A DNA stretch of 38,871 nt. Origin: Ruminococcus sp. (GTDB lineage: Bacteria > Bacillota > Clostridia > Oscillospirales > Ruminococcaceae). The stretch spans positions 1 through 38,871 of the forward strand of contig JAKSQT010000014.1 of assembly GCA_024403995.1 (NCBI GenBank). Direction: 5' to 3'. Under the pieces are notes generated by a model. The model was not told where the DNA came from, searched no databases, and was given only the letters and a program-made list of their open reading frames with translations. Positions 24,472 to 33,482 of the stretch are shown here, piece by piece (position 1 is the stretch's first letter; each line of letters begins with the position of its first letter). The translations under genes were made by a program, and so were the position numbers.

Positions 24472-25264
24472 ATATATCAAATTTCAGCTGACACTCATCG
24501 TTTTCATCATTTTTCTCCAACAGCAGAATCTCCCTGTCATTGATAAGAAAATTGATGCCTGCCTTCTGAGCCTGCGGACGCTGGAGAGCACGTTTCAGCC
24601 TGTAACGCCTGCCGTCCTTGATGAAATTTGCACCTGTCTGGTGAAATCTGAACGGCACATTTTTCTCAACACACTGCCTGCGGATGTCAAGAACCCATTC
24701 ATAATTGCATGGACGGGCATTATATCCTGATTCACCGCCAACTGATACTTCATCGATGCTGTCATCAAGATACTCTGACATATCAATCCCCTCAAGAAGC
24801 GGCGAGGCTACGATAGTTTTATGCTTTATCGGCAGCTTGCGGAAAATAGGAAGACGATAGTCCGCCCTGTCCTGATTTTCAACTGTACAGCCTATCATCA
24901 CATTGTCGTATCCGTCACCCCAGTCAGGCGGCAGACATTCTTCAAGCCTGTCAATTCGCTTTGTGAAAAAACAGAACAGGCAGTCAGACCTCTCACGCAT
25001 CATTTTCCAGCACTCCTGCCGCCATCCGTCCGCATCTTTCAGCAGAAAATCCGACGTAAAACAGGTAAATATCATTTCTCCAGACGGCAGTTTATAGCTT
25101 CCGTCACGCCTGTGCTTTACCGGCAGGTCAAAATTAGCTGTTCTGCGGCATAAACTGCTTGCGGTGCTGCTGCCGTACATTTCGTCCTGTCTGTAGACAT
25201 AGCAGTGCAGACAGCCTGCGCTGATTTTTGTACAGCCGTGCCACGGATTCCAATCAGAAGGCAT
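24470..25264 (-). CDS. DUF5131 (phage Gp37/Gp68-like) protein
   Basis: A 264-residue DUF5131 protein. The family signature is at the N-terminus: DWNPWHGCTKISAGCLHCYV, with Cys11, Cys18 and Cys21 in a CX6CX2C pattern that may bind an iron-sulfur cluster or zinc. IFTCFTSDFL, FCFFTKR and SVGGESG follow in the usual order. The fold is thought to be radical-SAM-like, but I know of no settled activity. The extreme N-terminus is shorter than in most members. GAGGGGG lies 10 nt upstream. It follows the YccF gene by 21 bp. The stop codon is made by the palindromic repeat, so the true end of the gene may have been altered. No other phage gene is near. Confidence 0.87.
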   Translation of the reverse strand: MPSDWNPWHGCTKISAGCLHCYVYRQDEMYGSSTASSLCRRTANFDLPVKHRRDGSYKLPSGEMIFTCFTSDFLLKDADGWRQECWKMMRERSDCLFCFFTKRIDRLEECLPPDWGDGYDNVMIGCTVENQDRADYRLPIFRKLPIKHKTIVASPLLEGIDMSEYLDDSIDEVSVGGESGYNARPCNYEWVLDIRRQCVEKNVPFRFHQTGANFIKDGRRYRLKRALQRPQAQKAGINFLINDREILLLEKNDENDECQLKFDI

Positions 25265-25285
25265 AGTCTATGAACCCCCTCATCA

Positions 25286-25648
25286 TTATTCAATAACAGC
25301 ACCAAATGGTGAAATGGCAAGCTGTGCAAACTTGAAATACTGCTTGCCGAAATGGATACCGATAATTGTAATGCAGAAAATGATCCCGATAAGTGCAAAT
25401 CCAGCTGCGAGCCATATTCCCGAAAAAATTATCCAGAGTATGTTCAGAATAGTTGAAGCTGCACCTGTACTTGGATAAGTCACTTTCTTTCCGAACGGGA
25501 AAAAGGCAAGACCTGCAAACTTGAAACATTGCAGACCAACAGGTATTCCAATGATCGTAATGCACCAGAAAATTCCTGAAATAAGCCATGTGATCCCCGA
25601 AACAAAGCCTCCCAGAATGAACCAGAGAAGATTGCCTATAAATGACAT
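25286..25648 (-). CDS. YccF-domain inner membrane protein
   Basis: A 120-residue protein of two YccF repeats, each with a hydrophobic segment and a short motif: FWCITIIGIPVGLQCFKFA in the first and FCITIIGIHFGKQYFKFAQ in the second. Four membrane stretches are likely. The function of the family is unknown. The frame extends to 25687, but that extension lies in the end of a MITE; the ATG at 25648 was chosen because AAGGGGTG precedes it and the family start follows. Its promoter was not found; the MITE ends only 25 bp upstream of the ATG. Confidence 0.87.
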   Translation of the reverse strand: MSFIGNLLWFILGGFVSGITWLISGIFWCITIIGIPVGLQCFKFAGLAFFPFGKKVTYPSTGAASTILNILWIIFSGIWLAAGFALIGIIFCITIIGIHFGKQYFKFAQLAISPFGAVIE

Positions 25649-25673
25649 AAAAAAACACCCCTTTTTTATTTTG

Positions 25674-25835
25674 TATTGCTCCGCCAATTAAGTCTTGAAT
25701 ATTTTATGCGAAGTAATGAAGGAGAAAGTCAAGGAAGAAAGCCGCAGGAATACTAACGTATTTCAAGGTTTTCTGACGCAGAATTTCTTCTTCAGGACAA
25801 GCAGAAAAATTCAAGATTTAGTTGGTGGAGCAATA
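25674..25835 (-). mobile_element. 162-bp MITE, copy A
   Basis: It is the inverted counterpart of 33483-33644, with 160 of 162 bases identical. The ends are imperfect inverted repeats of about 26 bp (TTGCTCCRCCAAYTAARTCTT-like) bounded by TA on both sides, the target choice of the IS630/Tc1-mariner group. It has no coding frame. In both copies the same end faces the next gene downstream (yccF here). The near-identity means recent movement or gene conversion. The transposase source is not in the window. Confidence 0.9.
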
Positions 25836-25918
25836 GTATACAGTATAGCACAAATGTTCAATGCCGTCAATACCTATGTCAAGTATCACGGCAACAATGC
25901 AGTCAGCAAAGCAATACC

Positions 25919-25947
25919 TTGAAAAATCTGCCGATATGCAGTATAAT
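25919..25947 (+). promoter_or_regulatory. Glycerate kinase promoter
   Basis: TTGAAA (25919-25924), 17-bp spacer, TATAAT (25942-25947), with a leader of about 45 nt to the ATG. Confidence 0.75.
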
Positions 25948-25998
25948 AAAGACAGCATATTCTTTGTGCTGTACTGAAAAAACGACAGGAGTATTACA

Positions 25999-27135
25999 AT
26001 GAAAGCAGTTATCGCAATAGATTCATTCAAGGGCAGCCTCACCTCAACTGAGGCAGGAAAAGCCGCATCCGAAGGCATAAAACGTGTCTTTCCCGATGCC
26101 GAAGTGACAGTAAAACCACTTGCAGACGGCGGAGAAGGAACGTGCTCTGCTCTCGTTTCAGGACTCGGCGGAACATACCGGAAAATCATCGTCACCGATC
26201 CGATCGGCAGAAAAATTTCCGCAGAATACGGCATTCTCTCTGACAGAACGGCTGTCATCGAAATGGCAGCAGCTTCGGGAATCACACTGATACAGAACAG
26301 TGAGCGTGACCCGATGCATACAACAACATACGGCACAGGCGAACTGATACGTGATGCAATAGAAAACGGCTGCCGCAGATTTATCATCGGTATCGGCGGA
26401 AGTGCCACAAATGACGGCGGAATCGGCTGTTTGCAGGCTCTTGGTTTTGATATGCTCGATAAAAACGGACATCAGGTGAAATACGGCGCAGAAGGTGTTT
26501 CGGAACTTGCTGAGATCTCATCTGACAACGTGATGCCTGAACTTGCTGAATGCGAATTTTTTGCGGCGTGTGACGTAAACAATCCTCTCTGCGGCGAAAA
26601 CGGATGCAGTGCAGTATTCGCCCCTCAGAAAGGTGCGGATAAAAAAATGATATCCGAAATGGACAGATATCTCAGAAAATACGCAGAAATTGCCAAGACA
26701 TACAATCCTGATGCCGATGCAGATACGGCAGGCGCAGGTGCGGCAGGCGGAATGGGCTTTGCGCTGATGTATTTTCTCGGCGCAGAACTTGAATCGGGAA
26801 TAAACCTTGTAATGCGTGAAACAGGCATTGAAAATGATATCCGTAATGCAGATATCGTCATAACAGGCGAAGGCTGTCTTGATGCTCAGACAGCAATGGG
26901 AAAAGCCCCCGTTGGTATTGCTCAGACTGCTAAAAAATATGGCAAACCTGTTATTGCGTTCTGCGGCTCTGTCGGAAATGGCGCACAGCTATGCAATTCA
27001 CATGGCATTGATGCGTTTTTCCCCGTCCTCAGAAGCGTGACGACTCTCAGTGAGGCAATGGACAAAGAAAATGCAGAAAAAAATCTTGCCGATACAGTTG
27101 AACAGGTTTTCAGGTTGATTCAGGGTGCAAAATAA
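25999..27135 (+). CDS. Glycerate kinase
   Basis: A 378-residue glycerate kinase of the GlxK/GarK family, phosphorylating glycerate with ATP. It opens with the signature IDSFKGSLTS, followed by KPLADGGEGT, IGGSATNDGGIGCLQALG and the DTAGAGAAGGMGFAL loop, then ITGEGCLDAQTAMGKAP. Length is normal. ACAGGAG precedes the ATG. It is a single-gene unit with its own promoter; a terminator shared with the convergent AraC gene follows. No uptake or oxidation genes are next to it, so the source of glycerate is not visible. Confidence 0.96.
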   Translation: MKAVIAIDSFKGSLTSTEAGKAASEGIKRVFPDAEVTVKPLADGGEGTCSALVSGLGGTYRKIIVTDPIGRKISAEYGILSDRTAVIEMAAASGITLIQNSERDPMHTTTYGTGELIRDAIENGCRRFIIGIGGSATNDGGIGCLQALGFDMLDKNGHQVKYGAEGVSELAEISSDNVMPELAECEFFAACDVNNPLCGENGCSAVFAPQKGADKKMISEMDRYLRKYAEIAKTYNPDADADTAGAGAAGGMGFALMYFLGAELESGINLVMRETGIENDIRNADIVITGEGCLDAQTAMGKAPVGIAQTAKKYGKPVIAFCGSVGNGAQLCNSHGIDAFFPVLRSVTTLSEAMDKENAEKNLADTVEQVFRLIQGAK

Positions 27136-27136
27136 A

Positions 27137-27158
27137 AACGGAGACCTCGGTCTCCGTT
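27137..27158. terminator. Shared terminator of glycerate kinase and AraC genes
   Basis: A perfect palindrome AACGGAGACCT / CGGTCTCCGTT. On the minus strand it runs into TTTTATTTT, a good terminator for the AraC gene; on the plus strand the tail is poor. Confidence 0.75.
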
Positions 27159-27173
27159 CCAGTCTGATGCCCA

Positions 27174-28031
27174 TTATTTTTTCTTTACAGGAATCCATAT
27201 CTCGGCATGATAATTCTCATCCAGCGTTCCCTTTGGATATTTTGAAGCATCATCATACATCTCAATGCAATAGCCTGCCGCAAACTCATACTCCTTCAGT
27301 GCCGGAAGCCATTCAGAAAATATCTTCTTGTTCACATCCTGCAAAGCATCTGGCATAGCGCCGTCACACGAGAAAACCGCCCATGTAAATTCAGGAATCG
27401 TCCTTGTTACAAAGCCTTCGGGAATTTCAGCCGACGAATCGCAGATATCAGCGATGAGATACTCAAAGCTGCTTTCTCCCATCTGAGGATCAATGTTTAC
27501 CCCGAACATTCCGCATACATATTTTCCGTTTCCGCATTCATAATGCTCTTTCCAGAACTTCGGAATTTCCTCTTTGCAGTTTTCATAGCTGAAAGTCCTT
27601 GCCGAACCGATAACGGTAAAGCTTTCCTTCTTTTCGATCTTGTAGTTCATGAGATAACCGCCTTTCAATGTAAATTCGATTTTAAGCGGAGCAAAAGTTT
27701 TAACTCCGCTCTCTCCCCTGCGTACCGCTGACGGTGATACGCCGTGGAAACGTGTAAATGCTTTGGCAAAGCTGTCGGGTGAATCATAGCCGTATTCAAG
27801 TGCAATATCGATTATTCTGTCCTCCGTTGAGACAATTTTTACGCCTGCAAGAGCAAGACGGCGGTTTCTTATATATTCCGCTACCGTAAAACCGCAAAGC
27901 ATACTGAATCCCTTCTGAAAATAGAACGACGACATAAAAACATGATCTGCAACATCATCTGCCGTAATATTTTCAGTGATATGCTCCTCTATAAACTCAA
28001 TTGCACTCTGTATTGCTTTCATCCATTCCAT
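27174..28031 (-). CDS. AraC-family regulator with GyrI-like effector domain
   Basis: A 285-residue regulator. The N-terminal AraC double helix-turn-helix spans about residues 8-106 (ENITADDVADHVFMSSFYFQ, then IIDIALEYGYDSPDSFAKAF and FHGVSPSAVR). The rest (about 125-283) is a GyrI-like/BacR-type small-molecule-binding domain that ends with YHAEIWIPVKK. This order is that of the Rob/MarA-like drug-sensing regulators. GGAGG lies 8 nt before the ATG. Targets are unknown; the COG2426 exporter gene on the same strand, after the repeat element, is a possible but unproven one. Confidence 0.92.
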   Translation of the reverse strand: MEWMKAIQSAIEFIEEHITENITADDVADHVFMSSFYFQKGFSMLCGFTVAEYIRNRRLALAGVKIVSTEDRIIDIALEYGYDSPDSFAKAFTRFHGVSPSAVRRGESGVKTFAPLKIEFTLKGGYLMNYKIEKKESFTVIGSARTFSYENCKEEIPKFWKEHYECGNGKYVCGMFGVNIDPQMGESSFEYLIADICDSSAEIPEGFVTRTIPEFTWAVFSCDGAMPDALQDVNKKIFSEWLPALKEYEFAAGYCIEMYDDASKYPKGTLDENYHAEIWIPVKKK

Positions 28032-28114
28032 ACTGCTTTCCTCCGCTGTATATAGTATATCATAACTGCTGTGTCAGCGCCCGACATTGCTTGCCATGTT
28101 TTGTCTGCGCTTTC

Positions 28115-28319
28115 TTAAGGCAACACCGCACAAAGCACGTCTGACGACTTTGTACGTCATAAACTTGTACCCCAAGGGCACTTCCTTCGGGCGCTATTTT
28201 CCGTCATAGCACACAAAAACTCCTTGCAATACGATAGTATTCCTGCATCGTTTTTATGCACTCTGACGAAAAATCTGACTTCGTTTCTGCCGCACAATCT
28301 TTGTGCGGTGTTGCCTTAA
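28115..28319. mobile_element. 205-bp palindrome-ended element
   Basis: It is bounded by perfect 21-bp inverted repeats, TTAAGGCAACACCGCACAAAG and its complement. The 163-bp interior has no coding frame and some self-pairing. Its left 40 bases match the short copy at 33651, so the 37- to 48-bp palindromes elsewhere may be internal-deletion products of this longer form. It fills the gap between the AraC gene and the next terminator. Confidence 0.85.
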
Positions 28320-28337
28320 ATATCATTCAATAACAAA

Positions 28338-28365
28338 ATCCCCGATTTACCAGCAAATCGGGGAT
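28338..28365 (-). terminator. Terminator of the COG2426 exporter gene
   Basis: An 11-bp perfect stem (ATCCCCGATTT / AAATCGGGGAT) with a 6-nt loop. On the minus strand it ends in TTTTGTTATTG. It lies 40 bp beyond the exporter stop. Confidence 0.9.
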
Positions 28366-28404
28366 CTCTTGATTTATGGAACTGTCCCGAAAATGTCGGC
28401 GCAT

Positions 28405-28881
28405 TTATTTGACTGCTGTAAAAACAGATAATCCAAGAAGGCTGACGATAGTCATAATAATGCCTGCAAGGAGAACGCCGAGGACTACGGCAACAACGCT
28501 TTTCTTGAAGTCAAGATTGAGAAAGCTTGCAGCAAGTGTCCCCGTCCATGCGCCTGTACCCGGAAGCGGGATTCCAACAAAAAGAAGAAGTGCAAGAAAC
28601 ATTCCCTTTCCTGCCTTTTCTGTGAGAGCCTTGCCGCCCTTTTCGCCCTTTTCAAGACACCATGTAAAGAATTTGCCGATAACAGGCTTATCCTTGCCCC
28701 ATTCAAGAACTTTTCTTGCGAAAAAGAATATAAACGGAACGGGAATCATGTTGCCTATCATGCACAAAGGAAGCACTTTGTACCAGTCAAGACCTGCCGT
28801 TACTCCAAAAGGCACTCCGCCTCTCAGTTCAACGATCGGAACCATTGAAATCAAAAAAGTTGCCAGATATTTAATAAACAT
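28405..28881 (-). CDS. Small multidrug-export family protein (COG2426)
   Basis: A 158-residue membrane protein of the COG2426 family, annotated in general as a small multidrug exporter though transport has hardly been tested. Conserved features are the N-terminal MVPIVELRGGVPFGV, the LPLCMIGNMIPVPFIFFFAR segment, a Lys/Gly-rich cytoplasmic loop (about 75-92) and FVGIPLPGTGAWTGTLAASFL. Four to five membrane stretches are likely. It is alone on its transcript. Whether it moves drugs or small metabolites cannot be said. Confidence 0.9.
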   Translation of the reverse strand: MFIKYLATFLISMVPIVELRGGVPFGVTAGLDWYKVLPLCMIGNMIPVPFIFFFARKVLEWGKDKPVIGKFFTWCLEKGEKGGKALTEKAGKGMFLALLLFVGIPLPGTGAWTGTLAASFLNLDFKKSVVAVVLGVLLAGIIMTIVSLLGLSVFTAVK

Positions 28882-28997
28882 ATTTTTCCTCTCTTTCTGT
28901 CGGATGTGACTGTATTTCAGTCAGCATTTCCCGATAAAACTTTGATGTCACAATTCTGCGCCGAAGCTGAATCATGCAGCATTGCCATAACATTTTA

Positions 28998-29026
28998 ATT
29001 ATTGCATATTTGCTGAAAATAGTCAA
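28998..29026 (-). promoter_or_regulatory. Possible promoter of the COG2426 gene
   Basis: On the minus strand TTGACT (29021-29026), 17-bp spacer, AATAAT (28998-29003). This leaves a leader of about 110 nt containing a TGACTG / CAGTCA hairpin near 28906-28923. Confidence 0.5.
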
Positions 29027-29145
29027 GTAGTTTCTGCATATTATTTTTTATATGTCTATATTGCATTTATTCTTGAATTTATATATTACAGCCAACTTTT
29101 CCGTCAATAACATATTAAATAATCATATTAATTCACAAATAAATA

Positions 29146-29174
29146 TTGACAAAACATTATCTTTGTGATATAAT
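29146..29174 (+). promoter_or_regulatory. Promoter of the LRR-dockerin cluster
   Basis: A perfect pair: TTGACA (29146-29151), 17 bp, TATAAT (29169-29174). The start near 29181 leaves about 100 nt of AT-rich leader. As no comparable promoter was seen right before the second gene, this one may serve both. The rest of 28882-29145 is AT-rich and empty of genes. Confidence 0.85.
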
Positions 29175-29279
29175 CCACATATCGTAGAAAATTTGTTAAT
29201 GCAAGAGAATACAGATTATGCTGAATTTTTTACAATGATAAATTTTTATAATATATTTATAAGGTGGAGGAAATAAAAA

Positions 29280-29997
29280 ATGAGTTTTAGAAAAATCATT
29301 TCTTTCACCGCTGCTATGATCATTGCAGCAGCAAATATCCCGTTTCTTGCTGTCACACCGTATTTTACGGCATCAGCAGAAACAACTGAACAGACAGAAA
29401 CAAATAAACTTTTCATACAAAATACCGATCAGTTGAAAAAGTATATTGGCTTTGAAGAAGGTCAGAAGGAACAGGTGGTTCCTGAAACAGTCACCGTTGA
29501 CGGAAAAGAATATACAATTACAGATGTCAACAGCGAATGTTACACAGAGTTAGGCATAGAAGCTGTCACTATCCCAAAATCATTCAAAACCGTCAGCGAT
29601 TCAACTTTTAGAAATTGTCAGTATTTAATCAAATCTGTCACTATTTCTGACGGTATCACCGAGATCGATGATCACACTTTTTTCCGGTTTCTTATTTCTT
29701 GAATCTGTCGAAATTCCTGAAAGCATGACAAGAATTGGAAAATCGGCTTTTAATAACTGTAATAATCTCAAAAGCATAAAACAGCCGTCAGGCATTACAA
29801 AAATTGAAGATTCAACATTTTCCTTCTGCGGTCTCACAGAACTGACAATTCCGGAGGGAGTCACGGAAATAGGAGTTGATGCATTCAGCTATACTAAAGG
29901 CAACACCGCACAAAGAATGTGCGGTGTTGCCTTAAATGCACCGCACGTTCTTTATGCGATGCATGGAATCTTTTTTCAGAATGTCACTATTCAGTGA
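29280..29997 (+). pseudogene. Broken BspA-like LRR gene (frameshift and truncation)
   Basis: The first 141 codons give a signal peptide (about 1-32), a head motif (VPETVTVDGKEYTITDV) and the first LRR_5 repeats, then stop at 29702. One base removed from the run of six T at 29678-29683 restores the frame: EIDDHTF continues as SGFLFLESVEIPESM, followed by three more repeats up to DAFSY. There a 37-bp palindromic repeat (29897-29933) cuts the gene; the frame reads through it and ends at 29997 without a tail unit or dockerin. AAGGTGGAGG and a consensus promoter are still intact, so loss is recent. Both lesions are visible directly. The T-run could also be an assembly error or a phase-variable tract, but the truncation would remain. 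Confidence 0.9.
29897..29933. repeat. Palindromic repeat, 37 bp, inside broken LRR gene
   Basis: AAGGCAACACCGCACA (29897) pairs perfectly with TGTGCGGTGTTGCCTT (to 29933), loop AAGAA. The first 19 bases equal the end of the 205-bp element at 28115. It falls in the middle of an LRR codon series, so it clearly interrupts a former gene. Confidence 0.92.
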
Positions 29998-30078
29998 TGC
30001 CTGCACTTTTTTCTGAAATACAGATTCTGAAAAGTGAAATACTTTAAAACTGTATTTCAATATATCGGAGGATATAAA

Positions 30079-33000
30079 ATGAATTCAAAAAAAATAACCG
30101 CAGCGTGCATATCTGCACTCATGCTTATTGGTTCATCTGATGCGGCTGTCCTCTCACCGCCGTCACTCTTTCTGCCTGTAAATGTTTCGGCAGAAGAAAC
30201 GGACAATTCCGAAACACCTGCATCATCGGATACTCTGAAAATCAAATCAAAGCAAATGCTGCTCGATATCCTGCAAACTGATGCACTGCCTGCACAGCTT
30301 ATAATTCCGGAAACTGCCGTATACAACGGAAAGGAATATACCATAACTTCGATCAGCAGCAGTGCCTTGTCTGATTCGGCATTAACATCCATCACACTCC
30401 CCGGCTCATTCAGAACGATCAGCAGTGAGATATTCCTGAACTGCCTTAATATCAGGGAGGTCATCATCTCTGAAGGAACTGAGGTAATAGAAAATAATGC
30501 ATTCAGCTATTTATCCAAGCTTGAATCGGTCATTCTGCCTGACAGCATTATTTCTATAGGAGGCTATGCTTTCTGTAACTGCGTCTCTCTTAAAACGCTC
30601 AGACTTCCGTCAGGAATATCCGGAATTGAAGAAAGCACATTTCAAAAATGCGGATTACAAAATATCACCATCCCTGACGGCGTTGAAAGCATTGAAACAA
30701 ATGCTTTTCGTGGCTGTACATCACTTGAATCAGTGTCACTTCCCGACAGCCTCAAAGCGATCATGGCTTATGCATTCAGCGAATGTCCTGCACTGAGGTC
30801 TCTTGATCTTCCGCCCGAGCTTACGGCAATTGAAGACTATGCCTTTTCAGGCAGCGGACTTGTTTCAATTGTTTTTCCCGAAGGATTAACAGAGATCAGC
30901 AAATGCACATTTTCGGACTGTACCGATCTTGAGGAGATAACATTTCCTTCAAGTCTGAAAACTTTAACCGGCAAACAGCCATTTCAATCATGTCCAAAGC
31001 TGAAAAAAGTTGATTTTTCTGACAGTAAAGCAACAATGGAACCTTTCCTTTTCAAGAATATGCAATATCTTGAAACAGTCAGTCTTCCTGACGGTGTCAC
31101 TGAAATACCGGCAGAAGCTTTCAGCGGATGCACTTCCCTTAAAAATGTCGATCTTCCTGATAAACTTGAAGCGATCGGTACATCTGCTTTTGAGAACTGC
31201 TCTGCCCTTGAAGCTCTGGAAATCCCCGACAGCGTGACACTTATTGAAAATTCGGCTTTCCAAAAATGTACCGTACTGAGCAGCTACAATATTCCGCAAA
31301 GTATCAAAGTGATAGGTGAAAAGGCATTCAGTTCATGTTCAGGAACAAAATTTGCTGTCTTCCCGGAAGGCTTGGAAGAAATCGGTTCATATGCCTTTGA
31401 AAGCAACCATTTCGATAAATTAACATTTTATTCAGCCGAAACCGAAAATCTTCTCAATGCATTCCGAAACTGCCGTATAAACATAGTTTACGGATATGAC
31501 AATTCAACAGCCCATAATTTTGCCGGCAATCTTGGTCACAGGACAGCTTTCATTAAGTTTCAGGACGAAAATTACCCTGAAAGCGGCGAAATTACTATCT
31601 ATTCGGCTGATTTTCTCATCAGCCATATAGCAAAATCCGAAAAAAGCAATGAACTGGTGATTCCTGAAAAGCTCACTATTGACGGAAAAGAATATGTTAT
31701 CACAGCTATCGGTGATTCCTGTTTCCAGAACTGCAACCAGTTTGACAAGATCACTATGAATGGCAATAGTATCAAAAAAATCGGCAACAACGCTTTTCAG
31801 CAGTGTTCAAATATCCAGAAGATAATCATTCCGGCAAGCGTTACCGAAATAGGAAGCTTTGCTTTCAGCGGATGCAGAGGACTAAAGGAAGTTTCTCTCC
31901 CGAACGAGCTGACAGAGATCAAACCCTATACATTTTACGGCTGTGCGGAACTTATAAGTGTTGCTCTTCCTGATAAACTTACTCTTATCGATGATTCTGC
32001 TTTCTCAAACTGCAACTGTCTGCGTTCTATAGCTATTCCCGATTCAGTGTCTGAAATAGGCGAAAGTGCATTTGACTCATGCCATTCACTTACAATGATC
32101 GTTCTGCCTGACGGAATAAAAACTTTAAAAAGCGATGCTTTCAGTCACTGCCTTGAACTGGAAAACGTCAAGTTATCACGTTCATTAACACAGATAAACA
32201 GCAATGCATTTAATTACTGTCAAGCTCTAAAGTCAGTTACTATTCCTGAAAATGTGGAAAAGATCTGTTCAGGCGCATTTGGGGGATGTTCTAAACTGAC
32301 TGATGTGAAATTTCCCGGACATCTGACAGAGATACAGTCCAATGCATTCCGCCAATGCAGCTCTTTAAACAAAGTCATTCTCGCTGAAAATCTCAAAACG
32401 ATCGGTGAAAATGCTTTCAGCGAATGTGTCTCACTGGAATCTGTCATAATTTCAGGCTCACTGGACGAAATCGGTCAGAGTGCATTCCGTAAATGTCTGA
32501 AATTGAAAAATATCTATCTTCCCGAAACACTTAAAACAATTCGATCCGATGCTTTCCGTGAATGTGCTGAATTAAGCTATATTCACCTTCCAAGTGAATT
32601 GACGGAGATCGGCAATGATGTTTTCCGTGACTGTACTGAATTAGTTGCTGTCAGCCTTCCTGACAGTCTTGAGTATATCGGTTCCGATGCATTCCGTGGC
32701 TGTAAAATGCTGAGAACGCTGTCAATTCCTGAAAATGTCAAGCATATCGGAAATGCCCTTGTTTCAGAATGTGAAAATCTTGAAAATATAAGCTATCCTG
32801 AAAACGCAGTGATACAGAATTCTGTGGAGCTGAAAAAATGTTCCAAACTTAAAGAACTGAAACTGCCGCATGAAGTTTTCGATATTGCTTCAAACGGAAT
32901 ATCGTCACTGAAAAATCTTGAATATATCTCACTAAGCAGCAGCACTAAGTATATCCCGTATGCCGTGATATCAGAATGTCCTAAGCTTACAACTCTTGTT

Positions 33001-33468
33001 CTTCCCGAAAATGTTGACATGATCGAAAAGAATGCCTTCTGTCAGAGCAATCTGCGTGAGCTTATCATAAAAAGTCCGAATGTCTCTAAACTTTCGGAAG
33101 CTGTTGCAGGCTCGCCTATCGAAAAGATATACGGTCTGCCTGATACATCAGCAGAAGAAGCCGCCAGACAGAATAATATCGGTTTTATCGAAATACACCT
33201 TGATGATTCGACCGATGGATATAATGCGGCAGGCGATTCAAACTGCGACGGCATAGTAAATCTTGCCGACGTTGTTCTTATCATGCAGTCTGTCGTTTCA
33301 CCTGACAGATATGGAATCAACGGCACATATGAAAACCATATCACATTTCAGGGAGAAAAAAACGCCGATGTTTCGGGAGAAAACGACGGTGTTACCAATA
33401 ATGACGCACTTGCTGTCCAGAAATTCATGCTCAACGTAATAAAACAGCTTCCTGAAGTTCAGAAATAA
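30079..33468 (+). CDS. Dockerin-bearing BspA-like LRR_5 protein, 1129 aa
   Basis: A large secreted protein. After the signal peptide (about 1-38) come two units, each made of a head (PETAVYNGKEYTITSI near residue 75; PEKLTIDGKEYVITAI near 530), an array of LRR_5 repeats and a tail (YGYDNSTAHNFAGNLG near 470; YGLPDTSAEEAARQNN near 1015). About 37 repeats are visible, most with AFxxC. A full dockerin with two calcium loops (DSNCDGIVNLADV; DVSGENDGVTNNDA) fills about 1051-1129. The frame is open from 30034, but ATG 30079 follows GGAGGATATAAA and gives a proper signal peptide. BspA-like LRRs usually bind host proteins or other cells; the dockerin would place this one on a cellulosome scaffold. 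No catalytic domain is seen. Confidence 0.92.
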   Translation: MNSKKITAACISALMLIGSSDAAVLSPPSLFLPVNVSAEETDNSETPASSDTLKIKSKQMLLDILQTDALPAQLIIPETAVYNGKEYTITSISSSALSDSALTSITLPGSFRTISSEIFLNCLNIREVIISEGTEVIENNAFSYLSKLESVILPDSIISIGGYAFCNCVSLKTLRLPSGISGIEESTFQKCGLQNITIPDGVESIETNAFRGCTSLESVSLPDSLKAIMAYAFSECPALRSLDLPPELTAIEDYAFSGSGLVSIVFPEGLTEISKCTFSDCTDLEEITFPSSLKTLTGKQPFQSCPKLKKVDFSDSKATMEPFLFKNMQYLETVSLPDGVTEIPAEAFSGCTSLKNVDLPDKLEAIGTSAFENCSALEALEIPDSVTLIENSAFQKCTVLSSYNIPQSIKVIGEKAFSSCSGTKFAVFPEGLEEIGSYAFESNHFDKLTFYSAETENLLNAFRNCRINIVYGYDNSTAHNFAGNLGHRTAFIKFQDENYPESGEITIYSADFLISHIAKSEKSNELVIPEKLTIDGKEYVITAIGDSCFQNCNQFDKITMNGNSIKKIGNNAFQQCSNIQKIIIPASVTEIGSFAFSGCRGLKEVSLPNELTEIKPYTFYGCAELISVALPDKLTLIDDSAFSNCNCLRSIAIPDSVSEIGESAFDSCHSLTMIVLPDGIKTLKSDAFSHCLELENVKLSRSLTQINSNAFNYCQALKSVTIPENVEKICSGAFGGCSKLTDVKFPGHLTEIQSNAFRQCSSLNKVILAENLKTIGENAFSECVSLESVIISGSLDEIGQSAFRKCLKLKNIYLPETLKTIRSDAFRECAELSYIHLPSELTEIGNDVFRDCTELVAVSLPDSLEYIGSDAFRGCKMLRTLSIPENVKHIGNALVSECENLENISYPENAVIQNSVELKKCSKLKELKLPHEVFDIASNGISSLKNLEYISLSSSTKYIPYAVISECPKLTTLVLPENVDMIEKNAFCQSNLRELIIKSPNVSKLSEAVAGSPIEKIYGLPDTSAEEAARQNNIGFIEIHLDDSTDGYNAAGDSNCDGIVNLADVVLIMQSVVSPDRYGINGTYENHITFQGEKNADVSGENDGVTNNDALAVQKFMLNVIKQLPEVQK

Positions 33469-33482
33469 CAAAACACTGTACA

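Noticed and set aside
24470..25264. DUF5131 gene as a sign of a prophage
   Set aside because: The family name refers to phage proteins, but many chromosomes carry lone members, and no integrase, terminase or structural gene is near.
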